The position numbers and the translations under genes are program-made. Source: Dysosmobacter sp. Marseille-Q4140 (GTDB lineage Bacteria; Bacillota; Clostridia; Oscillospirales; Oscillospiraceae). Taken from it: a DNA stretch of 64,000 nucleotides. Shown in pieces: positions 52,370 through 61,872 of the stretch; the stretch's first letter is position 1; each line of letters begins with the position of its first letter. Where the stretch lies: the NCBI GenBank assembly GCA_018228705.1, contig CP073694.1, forward strand, positions 248,001 to 312,000. The letters run 5' to 3'. Below the pieces are notes generated by a model, which was not told the DNA's origin, did not search any database, and saw only the letters and a list, made by a program, of their open reading frames with translations.

Positions 52370-53191
52370 TCACAGAAAGAATGCGTTCTCCTTGGGCTCC
52401 GTGAAATTCTGCTCCAGCATGGCCACGTGGCTCAGGAACGCCGGGTCATCAAAGTACTTGGCGTGCTTGGTGCACTTGCGGACGCAGGCGTGGCACTTGA
52501 TGCAGGTACCGGGGACCAGGGCCGGGTGCTCCGGGTCGATGGCCCCCATGGGACAGAAGCGGGCGCAGGCACCGCAATCGGTGCACTTGCCCAGGTCCGT
52601 CTGGGGCTTGGCCTTGAGGAACTTGGCGGGCTGGCCATCGGTGCCCTTGGGCACATAGTAGGGGGCCGCAGCGTCCCCGGGCACAGCCACCGGGGCGGGC
52701 AGTTCTGTCAAGTTCTTTACCTTGTCAGCGACCTGTCCGGCAAAGGTCTCCATGGCCCGCTTGTCGTCCCAGTCGGGGCGTCCGTCGGCCAGGGCATCGG
52801 TGAAAGCGTGGCGGCAGGCGAAGGCCGCGCCGGCCACGGTGTGGAAGCCGTCCCCCTCCAGCACAGCGCACAGCTCCGCCAGAGCGTTGTCGTAGCTGCG
52901 GTTGCCAAAGGTCACCACGGCAACCGCCAGAGCGCCGCAGCCGTGGAGTTTTCCCTGGAAATCCGGCAGGATCTTGTTGGGCAGCTTCCCTGCGTAGGTG
53001 GGCGAGGCCACGACGACCAGATCCCCTTCTGTAAAGGAATACTCCTTTTCGCGCTCTCCCGGCCGGGTAAAGGAGATCCGCTCCGCCGGGACCTCCAGCC
53101 GGCGGGCCAGGGCGTCGGCGATGGTGTTTGCCGTCTTGTCGGTGTTGCCGGTGGCGCTGAAATACAGCGTCCAGACCTTCTTCACATCCAT
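52370..53191 (-). CDS. EFR1-type flavodoxin-ferredoxin fusion
   Basis: A 273-aa electron carrier. The N-terminal flavodoxin-like domain (about residues 1-160) has the phosphate loop FSATGNTDKTA near 9 and ASPTYAGKLP near 60. The C-terminal ferredoxin holds two 4Fe-4S motifs, CTDCGACARFCP and CIKCHACVRKC. This matches EFR1 family proteins of anaerobes, which move low-potential electrons to unknown partners. AAAAGGAGGAG precedes ATG 53191. A palindromic hairpin separates it from the small Cys-containing gene upstream. Confidence 0.9.
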   Translation of the reverse strand: MDVKKVWTLYFSATGNTDKTANTIADALARRLEVPAERISFTRPGEREKEYSFTEGDLVVVASPTYAGKLPNKILPDFQGKLHGCGALAVAVVTFGNRSYDNALAELCAVLEGDGFHTVAGAAFACRHAFTDALADGRPDWDDKRAMETFAGQVADKVKNLTELPAPVAVPGDAAAPYYVPKGTDGQPAKFLKAKPQTDLGKCTDCGACARFCPMGAIDPEHPALVPGTCIKCHACVRKCTKHAKYFDDPAFLSHVAMLEQNFTEPKENAFFL

Positions 53192-53220
53192 AGGGCTCCT
53201 CCTTTTCTCCTCTGTGGAAA

Positions 53221-53244
53221 CAGGCACCCCGCGCGGGGTGCCTG
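53221..53244 (-). terminator. Perfect palindromic hairpin
   Basis: A 24-bp palindrome (arms 12 bp) between the 74-aa gene and the EFR1 gene. Only a short TTT follows on the minus strand, so read-through into EFR1 is likely. Confidence 0.6.
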
Positions 53245-53251
53245 TTGGTGC

Positions 53252-53476
53252 TTACAGCGAAAAGTCCGCCTCGTTCAGTTTCTCCGTATCCAGGGCCGCC
53301 GGGCGGGGCGGCACCCGCTTGAGCGGATCGTACCGGAAGGACCGGCAGTGGCTCTCCGCCGGGACGATGCCCCGCTTCACGCAGGCCACCTCCCGCTCGT
53401 TGATCTGCTGGCCTCTCTCACAGTATGCGCAGCGGGGGTCCATGTCCCGCCGGAACAGTTTTCCCAAAGATGCCAT
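53252..53476 (-). CDS. Small Cys-rich hypothetical protein, 74 aa
   Basis: A 74-residue soluble protein. CAYCERG (from residue 16), a Cys near 32 and another near 44 could form a metal site with nearby His. The rest is Arg/Pro-rich (DPLKRVPPRP). I do not recognise a named family. AAAGGAGAG precedes ATG 53476. It lies 20 bp after clpE on the same strand, so it probably belongs to the end of that unit. Confidence 0.7.
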   Translation of the reverse strand: MASLGKLFRRDMDPRCAYCERGQQINEREVACVKRGIVPAESHCRSFRYDPLKRVPPRPAALDTEKLNEADFSL

Positions 53477-53496
53477 GCTTCTCTCTCCTTTTGCCC

Positions 53497-55815
53497 TTAC
53501 AGGGTGTACAGCTTCACCTGTCCGTCCTCCGCCGTGGCCTTGATCTGGGTGATGGGGGTCTCGTAACTGTCGATGATCCTGGTGGCCATGGGGTCCTCCA
53601 GCTCCTTCTGGATGGTGCGGCGCAGGTTCCGGGCGCCGTAGGTCAGAGAGTAGGACTTCTCCGTCAGCAGCTCCACCAGAGCGTCGTCGTAGGTGAAAGC
53701 GATACCCTTGTCCTTCAGGGACCCGGCCAGCTCACCCAGCATGATCCGGGCAATGGCCTGGAAGTTCTCACGGCTGAGGCGGTTGAAGGTGATGACCGCG
53801 TCCACCCGGTTGATGAACTCCGGCCGCAGGAACTGCTGCAATGCCTTCATGGCCTTGTCGGCGTCCTGCTCGCTGACGGACCGGCCGAAGCCCACGGTGC
53901 CGCTGTCATTGTTGGCGCTGCCGGCGTTGGAGGTCATGACGATGATGGTGTTTTCAAAGTTCACCTTCCGGCCGTGGGCGTCAGTGATCTCACCGTCGTC
54001 CAGGATCTGAAGGAGGACGTTCAGAACGTCGGGATGGGCCTTTTCGATTTCGTCGAAGAGGACCACCGCGTAGGGCTTGCGGCGGATCTTCTCCGTCAGC
54101 TGACCGGCCTCGTCATAGCCCACATAACCCGGGGGCGAGCCCACGATCCGGGAGACGGAGTGCTTTTCCATGAACTCCGACATGTCCAGGCGGATCAGGG
54201 CGTCGGGGGTGTTGAACAGGTCCGTGGCCAGCTGTTTGACCAGCTCCGTCTTACCAACGCCTGTGGAGCCTACGAAGATGAAGCTGACGGGCTTGTGCTT
54301 GGGAGAGATACCCACCCGGTTGCGGCGCACGGCGGCGGACACAGCGGAGATGGCCTCGTCCTGGCCCACGATGTGGGTTTTGAGCCGCTCTTCCAGCTTG
54401 CTCAGGCGCTGGAACTCCTGCTCCCGGATCTTGGCGGCGGGGATCTTGGTCCAAAGCTCGATCACGTGGGCCACGTTCTCCATGGAAAGCTGGGGATCGC
54501 CCTTTTCCAGCAGGGCGTTGAGCTCCGTGGTCAGCTGCAGCTCCCGGCTCTTGAGCTCGGCCATCCGGGCATAGTCGCCCTCGGCCTTCTCCTCCTTCTC
54601 CTCCAGCATGGTGCGCTCTTTCTCATAGTCGTCCAGCTCCCGCTGGATCTGCATGCGCCGGGAGATGTCCGGGTCCTTCAAATTCAGGTCGGAGCAGGCC
54701 TCGTCGATGAGGTCGATGGCCTTGTCCGGCAGGAAGCGGTCGGTGATATACCGCTCGGAGAGCACCACCGCCTGGCGCAGGATCCCCTCGGAGATCTTCA
54801 CGCCGTGGTACTTCTCGTAGTTGGGGGCCAGGCCCTTGAGGATCTGGATGGAGTCCTCGATGGAGGGCTCGTTGACCGTCACCGGCTGGAACCGACGCTC
54901 CAGGGCGGTGTCCTTTTCAATGGACTTGCGGTACTCATTGAAGGTAGTGGCGCCGATGACCTGGATCTCACCCCGGGAGAGGGCGGGCTTCAAGATATTG
55001 GCAGCGTTCATGCTGCCCTCAGCGTCGCCGGCGCCCACGATGTTGTGGACCTCGTCGATCATCAAAATGATGTTGCCCAGGCGCTTGACCTCGTCGATCA
55101 AACCCTTCATCCGGGACTCGAACTGCCCCCGGAACTGGGTGCCGGCCACCAGGGCCGTCAGGTCCAGGAGGTAGACCTCCTTCTCCCGCAGCTTGAAGGG
55201 CACATCGCCTTTGGCGATCCGCTGGGCCAGGCCCTCGGCGATGGCGGTCTTGCCCACACCGGGCTCGCCGATCAGGCAGGGGTTGTTCTTCTGGCGGCGG
55301 TTGAGGATCTGGACCACCCGCTCGATCTCCTCCGCCCGGCCGATGACCGGGTCCAGCTTGCCCTCCTGGGCCTTTTGGGTCAGGGAGATGCAGTAGTTCT
55401 CCAGGTACTTCCGCTTGCCGTTCTTGGGCTCCTTGCGCTCCTTCTCCCGGCCGCGGCCCTGGTCGCCTTCCGGCGCGGCATCGCCCCGGGGGGCGTCGGA
55501 CCCGGAGAACAGGCGGTTGAGGAACGGGAAGGTGGCGGTCTTGCCGTCCTCTTCCTCCTCGTCCCCCTCCTCGGGGCCGGGCAGGTCCTCGATATTCTCC
55601 ACGCCGCTCATGGCCTGGAGCATCTCGCTGTTGAGGGTGTCCAGGTCCTCGTCGGAGATGCCCATGCGCTTCATCATCTCGTCCACCTGGGGCAGTCCCC
55701 GCTCCTTGGCGCACTTCAGGCACAGGCCCTCGTTGATGGTCCGGTCCCCCTCCATCCGGGAGATAAAGACCACGGCCACGTTTTTCTTACATCTTGAACA
55801 AAGTGTCGGCTGCAT
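53497..55815 (-). CDS. clpE: ClpE-type AAA+ unfoldase
   Basis: Class I Clp/Hsp100 ATPase of 772 aa. An N-terminal zinc finger (C6xxC9 and C32xxC35, as in McsA and ClpE) replaces the usual ClpC N-domain. An acidic low-complexity linker follows, then D1 with Walker [14 protein letters not shown] near 185, a short coiled-coil middle region (about 390-440), D2 with Walker [14 protein letters not shown] near 515, and sensor 2 GARNLRRTI near 730. It unfolds damaged proteins for ClpP. A ClpP-binding IGF-type loop is not obvious. GGAGGT is 4 nt from ATG 55815; ATG 55827 lies too close to be favoured. No ctsR, mcsA or mcsB is adjacent. Confidence 0.88.
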   Translation of the reverse strand: MQPTLCSRCKKNVAVVFISRMEGDRTINEGLCLKCAKERGLPQVDEMMKRMGISDEDLDTLNSEMLQAMSGVENIEDLPGPEEGDEEEEDGKTATFPFLNRLFSGSDAPRGDAAPEGDQGRGREKERKEPKNGKRKYLENYCISLTQKAQEGKLDPVIGRAEEIERVVQILNRRQKNNPCLIGEPGVGKTAIAEGLAQRIAKGDVPFKLREKEVYLLDLTALVAGTQFRGQFESRMKGLIDEVKRLGNIILMIDEVHNIVGAGDAEGSMNAANILKPALSRGEIQVIGATTFNEYRKSIEKDTALERRFQPVTVNEPSIEDSIQILKGLAPNYEKYHGVKISEGILRQAVVLSERYITDRFLPDKAIDLIDEACSDLNLKDPDISRRMQIQRELDDYEKERTMLEEKEEKAEGDYARMAELKSRELQLTTELNALLEKGDPQLSMENVAHVIELWTKIPAAKIREQEFQRLSKLEERLKTHIVGQDEAISAVSAAVRRNRVGISPKHKPVSFIFVGSTGVGKTELVKQLATDLFNTPDALIRLDMSEFMEKHSVSRIVGSPPGYVGYDEAGQLTEKIRRKPYAVVLFDEIEKAHPDVLNVLLQILDDGEITDAHGRKVNFENTIIVMTSNAGSANNDSGTVGFGRSVSEQDADKAMKALQQFLRPEFINRVDAVITFNRLSRENFQAIARIMLGELAGSLKDKGIAFTYDDALVELLTEKSYSLTYGARNLRRTIQKELEDPMATRIIDSYETPITQIKATAEDGQVKLYTL

Positions 55816-55884
55816 TGTAACCTCCATGCGCCAGCGGGCGCTTCTTGTGATATTCCATGCCTCCCGGGGAGGCGGTGCGGTGCG

Positions 55885-56595
55885 TCACCGCAGAAACGAC
55901 AGCGCGCTCAGAGGCGTGTTGGTCGTGAAAAAGTGCAGAATATGGGTCTGGGCCACCGTCTCCGTTTCGAAGGAGATGCCCAGGCGCCGTGCGATCCAGA
56001 TGGCCAGGAAGGCCAGCAGAGCCCCCTCGGCCAGGCCGATAACGGCGCCGCCCAGAGAGTTGAGCAGGTGCAGGCCCGGCAGCTTCAGCACCAGATCCAT
56101 AGCGCCCACCGCCAGCTTCAGCAGCAGCATGAGCGCCAGGAAGGACAGCAGGAACAGCACGCCGTACAGCAGCGACTGGACCACGCTCTCCACGATGGCG
56201 GTGGCCACGTTCACGCCGGTGTCCACGGCCTTTTCCTGGATGTCTCCCAGCAGGGATTCCCGCACGTCCTCGTCCAGCCCCATCAGGGCCAGCAGGTCCT
56301 CGATGGCAAAACCGTCGTCCTCCTCCGTCTCCAGCTCCGGCATCTCCACCTGCTGGGAGGACTGGACCTCCATGGCCTCGTCCACCTGACCGCGGATGTG
56401 TTCCTCCACCAGGGGACCGGCCAGCCGGGCGGCAGGCGCCGCCAGGGCGCCGGCGATCAGGCCCGCGCCCACCAGGGCCACGATGACCGACAGCAGCCCC
56501 GTCAGGGACCGAAACAACCCTCTCTGGGCGCCCCAGATGACAAATCCCAAAAGGACCGCCGCCGCGATCGCATCTATTATAACAGGTGTGGTCAT
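55885..56595 (-). CDS. CvpA family membrane protein
   Basis: A 236-aa protein with four membrane segments (about residues 5-22, 28-50, 140-165 and 180-200). The opening IDAIAAAVLLGFVIWGAQRGLFRSL and the later LNSLGGAVIGLAEGALLAF are CvpA features. An acidic loop (residues 80-105) faces out. CvpA was named for colicin V production; current data favour an envelope or biofilm role. Lies between the DUF5711 gene (44 bp) and clpE (69 bp) on the same strand. Confidence 0.85.
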   Translation of the reverse strand: MTTPVIIDAIAAAVLLGFVIWGAQRGLFRSLTGLLSVIVALVGAGLIAGALAAPAARLAGPLVEEHIRGQVDEAMEVQSSQQVEMPELETEEDDGFAIEDLLALMGLDEDVRESLLGDIQEKAVDTGVNVATAIVESVVQSLLYGVLFLLSFLALMLLLKLAVGAMDLVLKLPGLHLLNSLGGAVIGLAEGALLAFLAIWIARRLGISFETETVAQTHILHFFTTNTPLSALSFLR

Positions 56596-56639
56596 GCTTG
56601 CCTACCTTTCGCCGTGTAAACCTTTTGTGAATTCCCCTC

Positions 56640-57824
56640 TCAGGGCAGGAATAATTCCGCTTTCTGGGAACCCACCAGCAGGGCGGTCCCGTCCTGGCGC
56701 ATCAGCACCGTCTTAGCGTAGCTGATGCCGTTGAGGACGGCGTACTCCTGGAGGTCCTGGTTGTAGATCACCAGCCGGTCCAGATACAGCACACCCAGAT
56801 ACCGGCCCGCGGCGGAAAGACCCAGGACTTCTTCCCGCACCTCCAGAGAGGCGATCTCCTGCCCCTCCTCGTCCACAGTCACCAGGGTGCCCACACTGCC
56901 GGACTTGTACCGGTTCAGCAGCAGGGCCGTGAAGCCGTCGCCCTCCATGGCGTATTCTCTCAAATAGGCCCCGCCGTAGTCATAGCGGACCTGGTCCTCG
57001 CCGTCCCGGTCTGTCAGCGCCAGGCAGGTGTCCGTCACTGTCACCAGCAGATCGTCCTGCTGGCCGATGGCCAGCACCAGGCCGTCGGACACGTCGTAGT
57101 CCCCCACAGGGTCCTCGGCGTTGAGGTCATAGAGCACGATGTTGCTGACGAATATGCCGTTCTCCTGTCCCAGAGTCACTGCCGCCAGGCGCTTGCAGTC
57201 GTCGGTGACGTAGCCGTCGGTGACGAAGCGGTCGGAGGAGTTGAACTGAAACACCGGGTCGCTCAGCTGGTCGTTGTAGACGGTGACAGCGCCCTTGTCG
57301 CCCCGCTTCTCCGCCGTCACCGCCAGCCAGCCCTCGGCGTTGAGAGTGGCCGCCAGAAAGGCGTGGTCCGCGTCGGCGGTAAACTCCTTCACAAGCCCGT
57401 TTTCGTCCAGTACGTACAGCTCCGTGCCGCCCACATCATAGGCCACGGCACGGCCGCCGCCGGTAGACAAAAAGGGCGCGTTCATCTTTACCTGGACAGA
57501 CCAGATCTCCTCCCCGCCCGGGGCCAGCAGCCGCAGAGCGGTATCCGACAGCACCACCAGCCGGTCCCCCAGCACCGCGAAGCGGTTGCTGGAAGCGGCG
57601 TCATAGGTATAGCTGGTCTCCTGATCGGCAGAGCCGTAGGAGAAGTAACGCTGCAGGGCGTCAAAGCCGGTACCGTCCCGCCAGGCGGCCAGCAGCACCA
57701 CCGCCAGCACAACCACCAGCGCCAGGAAGAACAGCAGGAACCGCCGCAGGCGGTGCCGCTTCTTCCGGGGGCGCTCCTCCGCGCCGTCGTCGTCATTCCA
57801 GATGTCGTGGGTCTTGTTATCCAT
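56640..57824 (-). CDS. DUF5711-like membrane protein with beta-propeller-like exterior
   Basis: A 394-aa protein. A charged, Arg/Lys-rich cytoplasmic head (residues 1-25), one helix (about 28-48) and a long exterior region with repeated hydrophobic strand patterns (NRFAVLGDRLVVLSD, RAVAYDVGGTELYVL), as in beta-propeller proteins. This agrees with DUF5711 proteins found beside cvpA in Firmicutes; function unknown. Three ATGs are possible (57842, 57836, 57824). I prefer 57824, which overlaps the truA stop (AATGGATAA) and can use GAGG within truA. Confidence 0.78.
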   Translation of the reverse strand: MDNKTHDIWNDDDGAEERPRKKRHRLRRFLLFFLALVVVLAVVLLAAWRDGTGFDALQRYFSYGSADQETSYTYDAASSNRFAVLGDRLVVLSDTALRLLAPGGEEIWSVQVKMNAPFLSTGGGRAVAYDVGGTELYVLDENGLVKEFTADADHAFLAATLNAEGWLAVTAEKRGDKGAVTVYNDQLSDPVFQFNSSDRFVTDGYVTDDCKRLAAVTLGQENGIFVSNIVLYDLNAEDPVGDYDVSDGLVLAIGQQDDLLVTVTDTCLALTDRDGEDQVRYDYGGAYLREYAMEGDGFTALLLNRYKSGSVGTLVTVDEEGQEIASLEVREEVLGLSAAGRYLGVLYLDRLVIYNQDLQEYAVLNGISYAKTVLMRQDGTALLVGSQKAELFLP

Positions 57825-58572
57825 TGAGCCGCTCATCCTCATACCAAAGTCTCGTCAGGTACAGTCCCCCCGGCGGCGCCGTGGGCCCGGCGGCGGTCCG
57901 ATCCCTGCTTTCCAGGATGGCGGGGATGTCCTCCGGGGCGAATTTTCCCTCCGCCGCGTAGAGGACCGTGCCGGTGATGGCCCGTACCATGTTATACAAA
58001 AAGCCGTCGGCGCATACCTTCAGCTCCAGCAAATCACCGTTCCGGGTCACGTCACACCAGTAGATGGTGCGGACGGTGGACCGGGTCTCCGTGCCCACGG
58101 ACCGCACCGCCGCGAAGTCGTGGGTGCCCACGAACTGGTGGGCCGCCCGGTTGAGGAATTCCTCGTCCAGGCGCTTGGGATAGAAATATGCTCGGTTGAC
58201 ATAAAACGGGTTCTTGAACCGGGAGTTGTAGATCCGGTAGGTGTACTCCTTCTTGATGCAGGAGCCGATGGCGTTGAAATCCTCCGCCACCTCCAAGGCC
58301 TCCTTCACGGCGATGTCCTCGGGGGTGTGGGTGTTGATGGCAAAGGGCAGCCGGTCCAGGGGAATGCGGCTGTCGGTGCGGAAGTTCGCCACATAGCGCT
58401 CGGCGTGGACGCCGGCGTCGGTGCGGCCGCAGCCGGTCAGGTGCACCGACGCGCCGGTGATCTTCTCGATGGCCTTCTCCAATGTCTCGCAGACGGTAAC
58501 AGCGTTCTTCTGGGTCTGCCAGCCGTGGTAGGCGGTGCCGTTGTACATCAGTTTTAAGGCGATGTTGCGCAT
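57817..58572 (-). CDS. truA: tRNA pseudouridine synthase A
   Basis: A 251-aa enzyme that makes pseudouridine at positions 38-40 of the tRNA anticodon arm. TAYHGWQTQKN near residue 13, the catalytic Asp in GRTDAGVHA near 49, and FLYNMVRAITGT near 196 identify TruA. AGGAGGG precedes ATG 58572. The ecfT gene lies 123 bp upstream on the same strand, an arrangement conserved in Firmicutes, where rplM and rpsI usually follow; here DUF5711 and cvpA follow instead. Confidence 0.95.
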   Translation of the reverse strand: MRNIALKLMYNGTAYHGWQTQKNAVTVCETLEKAIEKITGASVHLTGCGRTDAGVHAERYVANFRTDSRIPLDRLPFAINTHTPEDIAVKEALEVAEDFNAIGSCIKKEYTYRIYNSRFKNPFYVNRAYFYPKRLDEEFLNRAAHQFVGTHDFAAVRSVGTETRSTVRTIYWCDVTRNGDLLELKVCADGFLYNMVRAITGTVLYAAEGKFAPEDIPAILESRDRTAAGPTAPPGGLYLTRLWYEDERLNG

Positions 58573-58695
58573 GTGGGCCCTCCTTTCCGGGGAATATCTC
58601 TGCGGGGCAGCGCCCCATTTTCAAGTACCGGCATGCTCTCTCCCGACCGGGACAGGTCCGGCGCTTGCAACGCAAGGGTATCCAGTCCGCCGGGG

Positions 58696-59502
58696 TCAGA
58701 TCCCCAGGTTCCGCATGACGATCACCGCCGCCAAGATCACGGCGCCGGCGGTCAGGGCCACGTAGTCCCGGGCCTCGTACCGCAGCACCCGGAGCTTGGT
58801 GCGGCCCTCGCCGCCATGGTAGCAGCGGCACTCCATGGCCGTGGCCAGCTCGTCGGCCCGACGGAAGGCGCTGATGAACAGCGGCACCAAAATGGGGATC
58901 AGGGCCTTGGCCTTCTGGATGAGGCCGCCGCTCTCAAAGTCCGCGCCCCGGGCCTTCTGGGCGGACATGATCTTGTCCGTCTCCTCGATCAGCGTGGGGA
59001 TGAACCGCAGGGCAATGGACATCATCATAGCCAGCTCGTGGACCGGCACACGGAGGCGCTTCATCCAGTTCAGCAGCCGCTCCAGTCCGTCGGTGAGGCT
59101 GATGGGGCTAGTGGTGTAGGTCATGAGGAAGGTGCCCATGATGAGCAGCATGATCCGAAGGACCATGAACACGGCGTTGCGCAGACCCGTGTCGGAAACG
59201 CGCAGTAACCCCCACTCCAGCACATAGCGCTCGCCGGGGGTGAAAAACAGGTTCAAAAGGGCCGTAAAGACGATGATGAACAGCACCGGCTTGAGGCCCC
59301 GCACCAGGGACCGCAGTCCCACCCGGGACACCCGGACGCACACCGCCAGAACGGCGGCCAGCAGGGCGTAGGCCGTAAAGCTCTTGGCGCAGAACAGGGC
59401 GATAATGTACAGCATCACCAGCAGGATCTTGGTCCGGGCGTCCAGCCGGTGCGCCACGGTGTCCCCCGGGAAATACTGGCCCAGGGTGATATCCTTCAGC
59501 AT
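58696..59502 (-). CDS. ecfT: Energy-coupling factor transporter transmembrane protein EcfT
   Basis: Transmembrane scaffold of a group II ECF importer, 268 aa, with five or six helices. Two coupling-helix motifs contact the ATPases: KARGADF near residue 187, and a second, ECRCYHGG near 225, where the usual ARG is CRC. Vitamin-specific S components bind here and are encoded elsewhere. The start overlaps the end of ecfA2 by 7 bp, so translation is coupled. Confidence 0.93.
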   Translation of the reverse strand: MLKDITLGQYFPGDTVAHRLDARTKILLVMLYIIALFCAKSFTAYALLAAVLAVCVRVSRVGLRSLVRGLKPVLFIIVFTALLNLFFTPGERYVLEWGLLRVSDTGLRNAVFMVLRIMLLIMGTFLMTYTTSPISLTDGLERLLNWMKRLRVPVHELAMMMSIALRFIPTLIEETDKIMSAQKARGADFESGGLIQKAKALIPILVPLFISAFRRADELATAMECRCYHGGEGRTKLRVLRYEARDYVALTAGAVILAAVIVMRNLGI

Positions 59503-60362
59503 GGGGCTCCCCCCTTCCGCAGCGCCTGAATGGCCCGCTCCAGCTCCTCCACGGTGTACACCGCCGGGTCGATGGGAAGCCCCCGGTCCCGGAGGGCCAT
59601 GGCAACTCTCGTCACCTGGGGCACATCCAGACCGGCCTCCAGCAGCTCCTCGCCCCGGGCAAAGACCTCCCGGGGGGTGCCGCCCATGAGCACATGGGAG
59701 GACTTGAGCACCAGGATGCGGTCCACGTTCTGGGCGATCTCGTCCATGCTGTGGCTGACCAGCAAAATGGTGAGGCCGCGGTTTCGGTGATAGTCCCGGA
59801 TGTTGGCCATCAGGTTCTCCCGGCCAGCGGGGTCCAGCCCCGCCGTGGGCTCGTCCAGGATCAGCACCTGGGGCTCCATAGCCAGAACACCCGCCAGGGC
59901 CACCCGGCGCTTCTGGCCGCCGGAGAGCTCAAAGGGAGACTTGTCCAGCTGGTCGTCCCGGATGCCCACGATGCGGGCGGCTTCCCGGACGCATCGGTCC
60001 AGCTCCTCCCCGGTGCGGCCCATGTTGGCCGGACCGAAGGCGATATCCTTGTAGACCGTCTCCTCGAAGAGCTGGTACTCCGGGTACTGGAACACCAGGC
60101 CCACCTGGAACCGCACGTCCCGGATCTTCTTGGGCTCCGCCCAGATGTCCTTCCCGTTCAGAAGGATCTGACCGGAGGTGGGCTTGAGCAATCCGTTCAG
60201 GTGCTGGATCAGGGTGGACTTGCCGGAGCCGGTGTGGCCGATGATGCCCACGAACTCCCCGGGATACACGTCGAAGGACACGTCCTCCACCGCGCTGCGC
60301 TGAAAGGGCGTGCCCACCCCGTAGGTATGGGTCAGATGTTGTACTTGCAGGATCGGTTCCAA
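59496..60362 (-). CDS. ecfA2: Energy-coupling factor ATP-binding protein EcfA2
   Basis: Second ATPase of the ECF importer, 288 aa. Walker A GHTGSGKSTL near residue 41, Q-loop VFQYPEYQLFEE near 90, signature LSGGQKRRVALAG near 143 and Walker B LILDEPTAGLDP near 163 are intact. The start is uncertain. TTG 60362 gives the typical MEPILQVQHL opening with GGAAGGA upstream; GTG 60416 would overlap the ecfA1 stop as GTGA. Forms a heterodimer with EcfA1. Confidence 0.92.
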   Translation of the reverse strand: MEPILQVQHLTHTYGVGTPFQRSAVEDVSFDVYPGEFVGIIGHTGSGKSTLIQHLNGLLKPTSGQILLNGKDIWAEPKKIRDVRFQVGLVFQYPEYQLFEETVYKDIAFGPANMGRTGEELDRCVREAARIVGIRDDQLDKSPFELSGGQKRRVALAGVLAMEPQVLILDEPTAGLDPAGRENLMANIRDYHRNRGLTILLVSHSMDEIAQNVDRILVLKSSHVLMGGTPREVFARGEELLEAGLDVPQVTRVAMALRDRGLPIDPAVYTVEELERAIQALRKGGAPC

Positions 60363-60412
60363 TTTGCTCTCGTTCCTTCCGCAGGCCCGGAACCGGGCCC
60401 GTTGTTCCGTAT

Positions 60413-61255
60413 TCACAGCGCGGCGGCGATGGCGTCGGCGCACGCCTCCACCGTCAGGGCCGTCAGGGGCACGTCCAGGCCGTCCCGGCGCAGCCGGTCC
60501 AGCAGGTCCACGGTGTCCGGCACCGTGAGGCCCATGGACCGGAGCTTACCCACCTGGGTAAAGATCTCCTGGGGGCTCCCGTCCATGACCAGCTTCCCGT
60601 CGTCCATGACCAGAAGGCGGTCCGCCTCCTCCGCCTCATTCATGTGGTGGGTGATGAGCACCACGGTGATGCCCTTCTCACGGTTGAGCCGGTGGATGGT
60701 GGTCAGCACCTCCCGCCGCCCCACCGGGTCCAGCATGGCGGTGGCCTCGTCCAGGACGATGCACGCCGGCTCCATAGCCAGCACTCCGGCGATGGCGATG
60801 CGCTGCTTTTGGCCGCCGGAGAGCAGATGGGGGGCGTGGCGGACGAACTCGCTCATACCCACCGCCGCCAGAGCCTCGTCCACCCGGCGGCGGATCTCCT
60901 CCGACGGGACGCCCAGGTTCTCCGGGGCGAAGGCCACATCCTCCTCCACCACGTTGGCTACGATCTGGTTGTCCGGGTTCTGGAACACCATGCCCACGGT
61001 GCGGCGGATGGCCAGCAGCAGCTTCTCGTCGGTGGTGTCCATGCCCTCCACGTACACCTTGCCCCCGGCGGGCAGCAGCACGCCGTTGAAGGTCTTGGCC
61101 AGGGTGGACTTACCGGAGCCGTTGTGGCCCAGGACCACCACGAAGGTGCCCTTCTCAATGGACACATCCACGCCCGCCAGGGCCAGGAGGGGCTTCTGGT
61201 CCTCCTCCGCCGGATAGGCGTAGGTCAGATTTTCCGTTTGAATGATCGTCGGCAT
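60413..61255 (-). CDS. ecfA1: Energy-coupling factor ATP-binding protein EcfA1
   Basis: First ATPase of the ECF importer, 280 aa. Walker A GHNGSGKST near residue 43, Q-loop VFQNPDNQIVAN near 88, signature LLSGGQKQRIAIAG near 143. Walker B IVLDEATAMLDP near 165 has Ala for Pro after the catalytic Glu, as in this subfamily. Powers uptake of vitamins such as riboflavin, folate or biotin. Eight bases follow the VanZ gene, so an operon with the upstream methyltransferase and VanZ genes is likely. Confidence 0.93.
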   Translation of the reverse strand: MPTIIQTENLTYAYPAEEDQKPLLALAGVDVSIEKGTFVVVLGHNGSGKSTLAKTFNGVLLPAGGKVYVEGMDTTDEKLLLAIRRTVGMVFQNPDNQIVANVVEEDVAFAPENLGVPSEEIRRRVDEALAAVGMSEFVRHAPHLLSGGQKQRIAIAGVLAMEPACIVLDEATAMLDPVGRREVLTTIHRLNREKGITVVLITHHMNEAEEADRLLVMDDGKLVMDGSPQEIFTQVGKLRSMGLTVPDTVDLLDRLRRDGLDVPLTALTVEACADAIAAAL

Positions 61256-61262
61256 CGTTCTC

Positions 61263-61868
61263 TCACTTCTCTTGCAGTTTCCTCACGCGGAACCGCCCCG
61301 GGACCCGCGGGGCCCCGTGCTCCAGCAGCCGCAGCAGCCCAAAGCCCGCCAAGACCCCCAGGGTGTTCAGCATCAGATCGTCAATGTCAAAGGCCCGCCC
61401 CACCAGCAGCTGCCAGCACTCCACGGCGCCGGTGACGCACAATCCGGTGACCAGGGCCCGCCTCCAGGTGTATCCCCGCCACAGCAGGGCGGCAAAAAAG
61501 CCGAAGGGCAGGAACATCACCACGTTGCCTGCCAGGATGTACAGGGAGTGGGCGTCGGCGGCGAAGGTCCGAAAGGGCACCAGGCTCACGGTGCCCAGTT
61601 CAAAAAAGGGGTCGCCGCCCGTGTTCCAGGTGTAGCCGTGGAGCAGGTCCACCAGGGACCACACCACCCACCGGGGCGTCAGGGTCAGGGCCGCCATGCC
61701 GCCGCAGAACATCCAGAACAGTGCCATAGCCCCCTCCCGGAGGGGCGGGCTCACCAGCCCGGCGCGGCGCAGTCTCCGCCGCCGCCAGGGCAGCAGGCAG
61801 CCGTACACCGCGAGGGCGGCGCAGCCGCCGGCCAGCAGGGTCAGCAGATACGCTGCGGTCCTTCCCAT
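61263..61868 (-). CDS. VanZ-like membrane protein
   Basis: A 201-aa membrane protein with five helices. SLVPFRTF near residue 94 and GRAFDIDDLMLNTLGVLAG near 157 are typical of VanZ-like proteins (PF04892). VanZ gives low-level teicoplanin resistance in enterococci, but most chromosomal homologues have unknown roles. It lies 4 bp after the methyltransferase gene and 7 bp before ecfA1. Confidence 0.87.
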   Translation of the reverse strand: MGRTAAYLLTLLAGGCAALAVYGCLLPWRRRRLRRAGLVSPPLREGAMALFWMFCGGMAALTLTPRWVVWSLVDLLHGYTWNTGGDPFFELGTVSLVPFRTFAADAHSLYILAGNVVMFLPFGFFAALLWRGYTWRRALVTGLCVTGAVECWQLLVGRAFDIDDLMLNTLGVLAGFGLLRLLEHGAPRVPGRFRVRKLQEK

Positions 61869-61872
61869 GGAC

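Noticed and set aside
53425..55797. A plus-strand frame of about 790 codons opposite clpE
   Set aside because: Antisense shadow of clpE with Leu/Gly/Val/His-rich filler and no family resemblance.
61263..61868. Glycopeptide-resistance locus around the VanZ gene
   Set aside because: No vanA/H/X/R/S genes are present and VanZ-like proteins are widespread.
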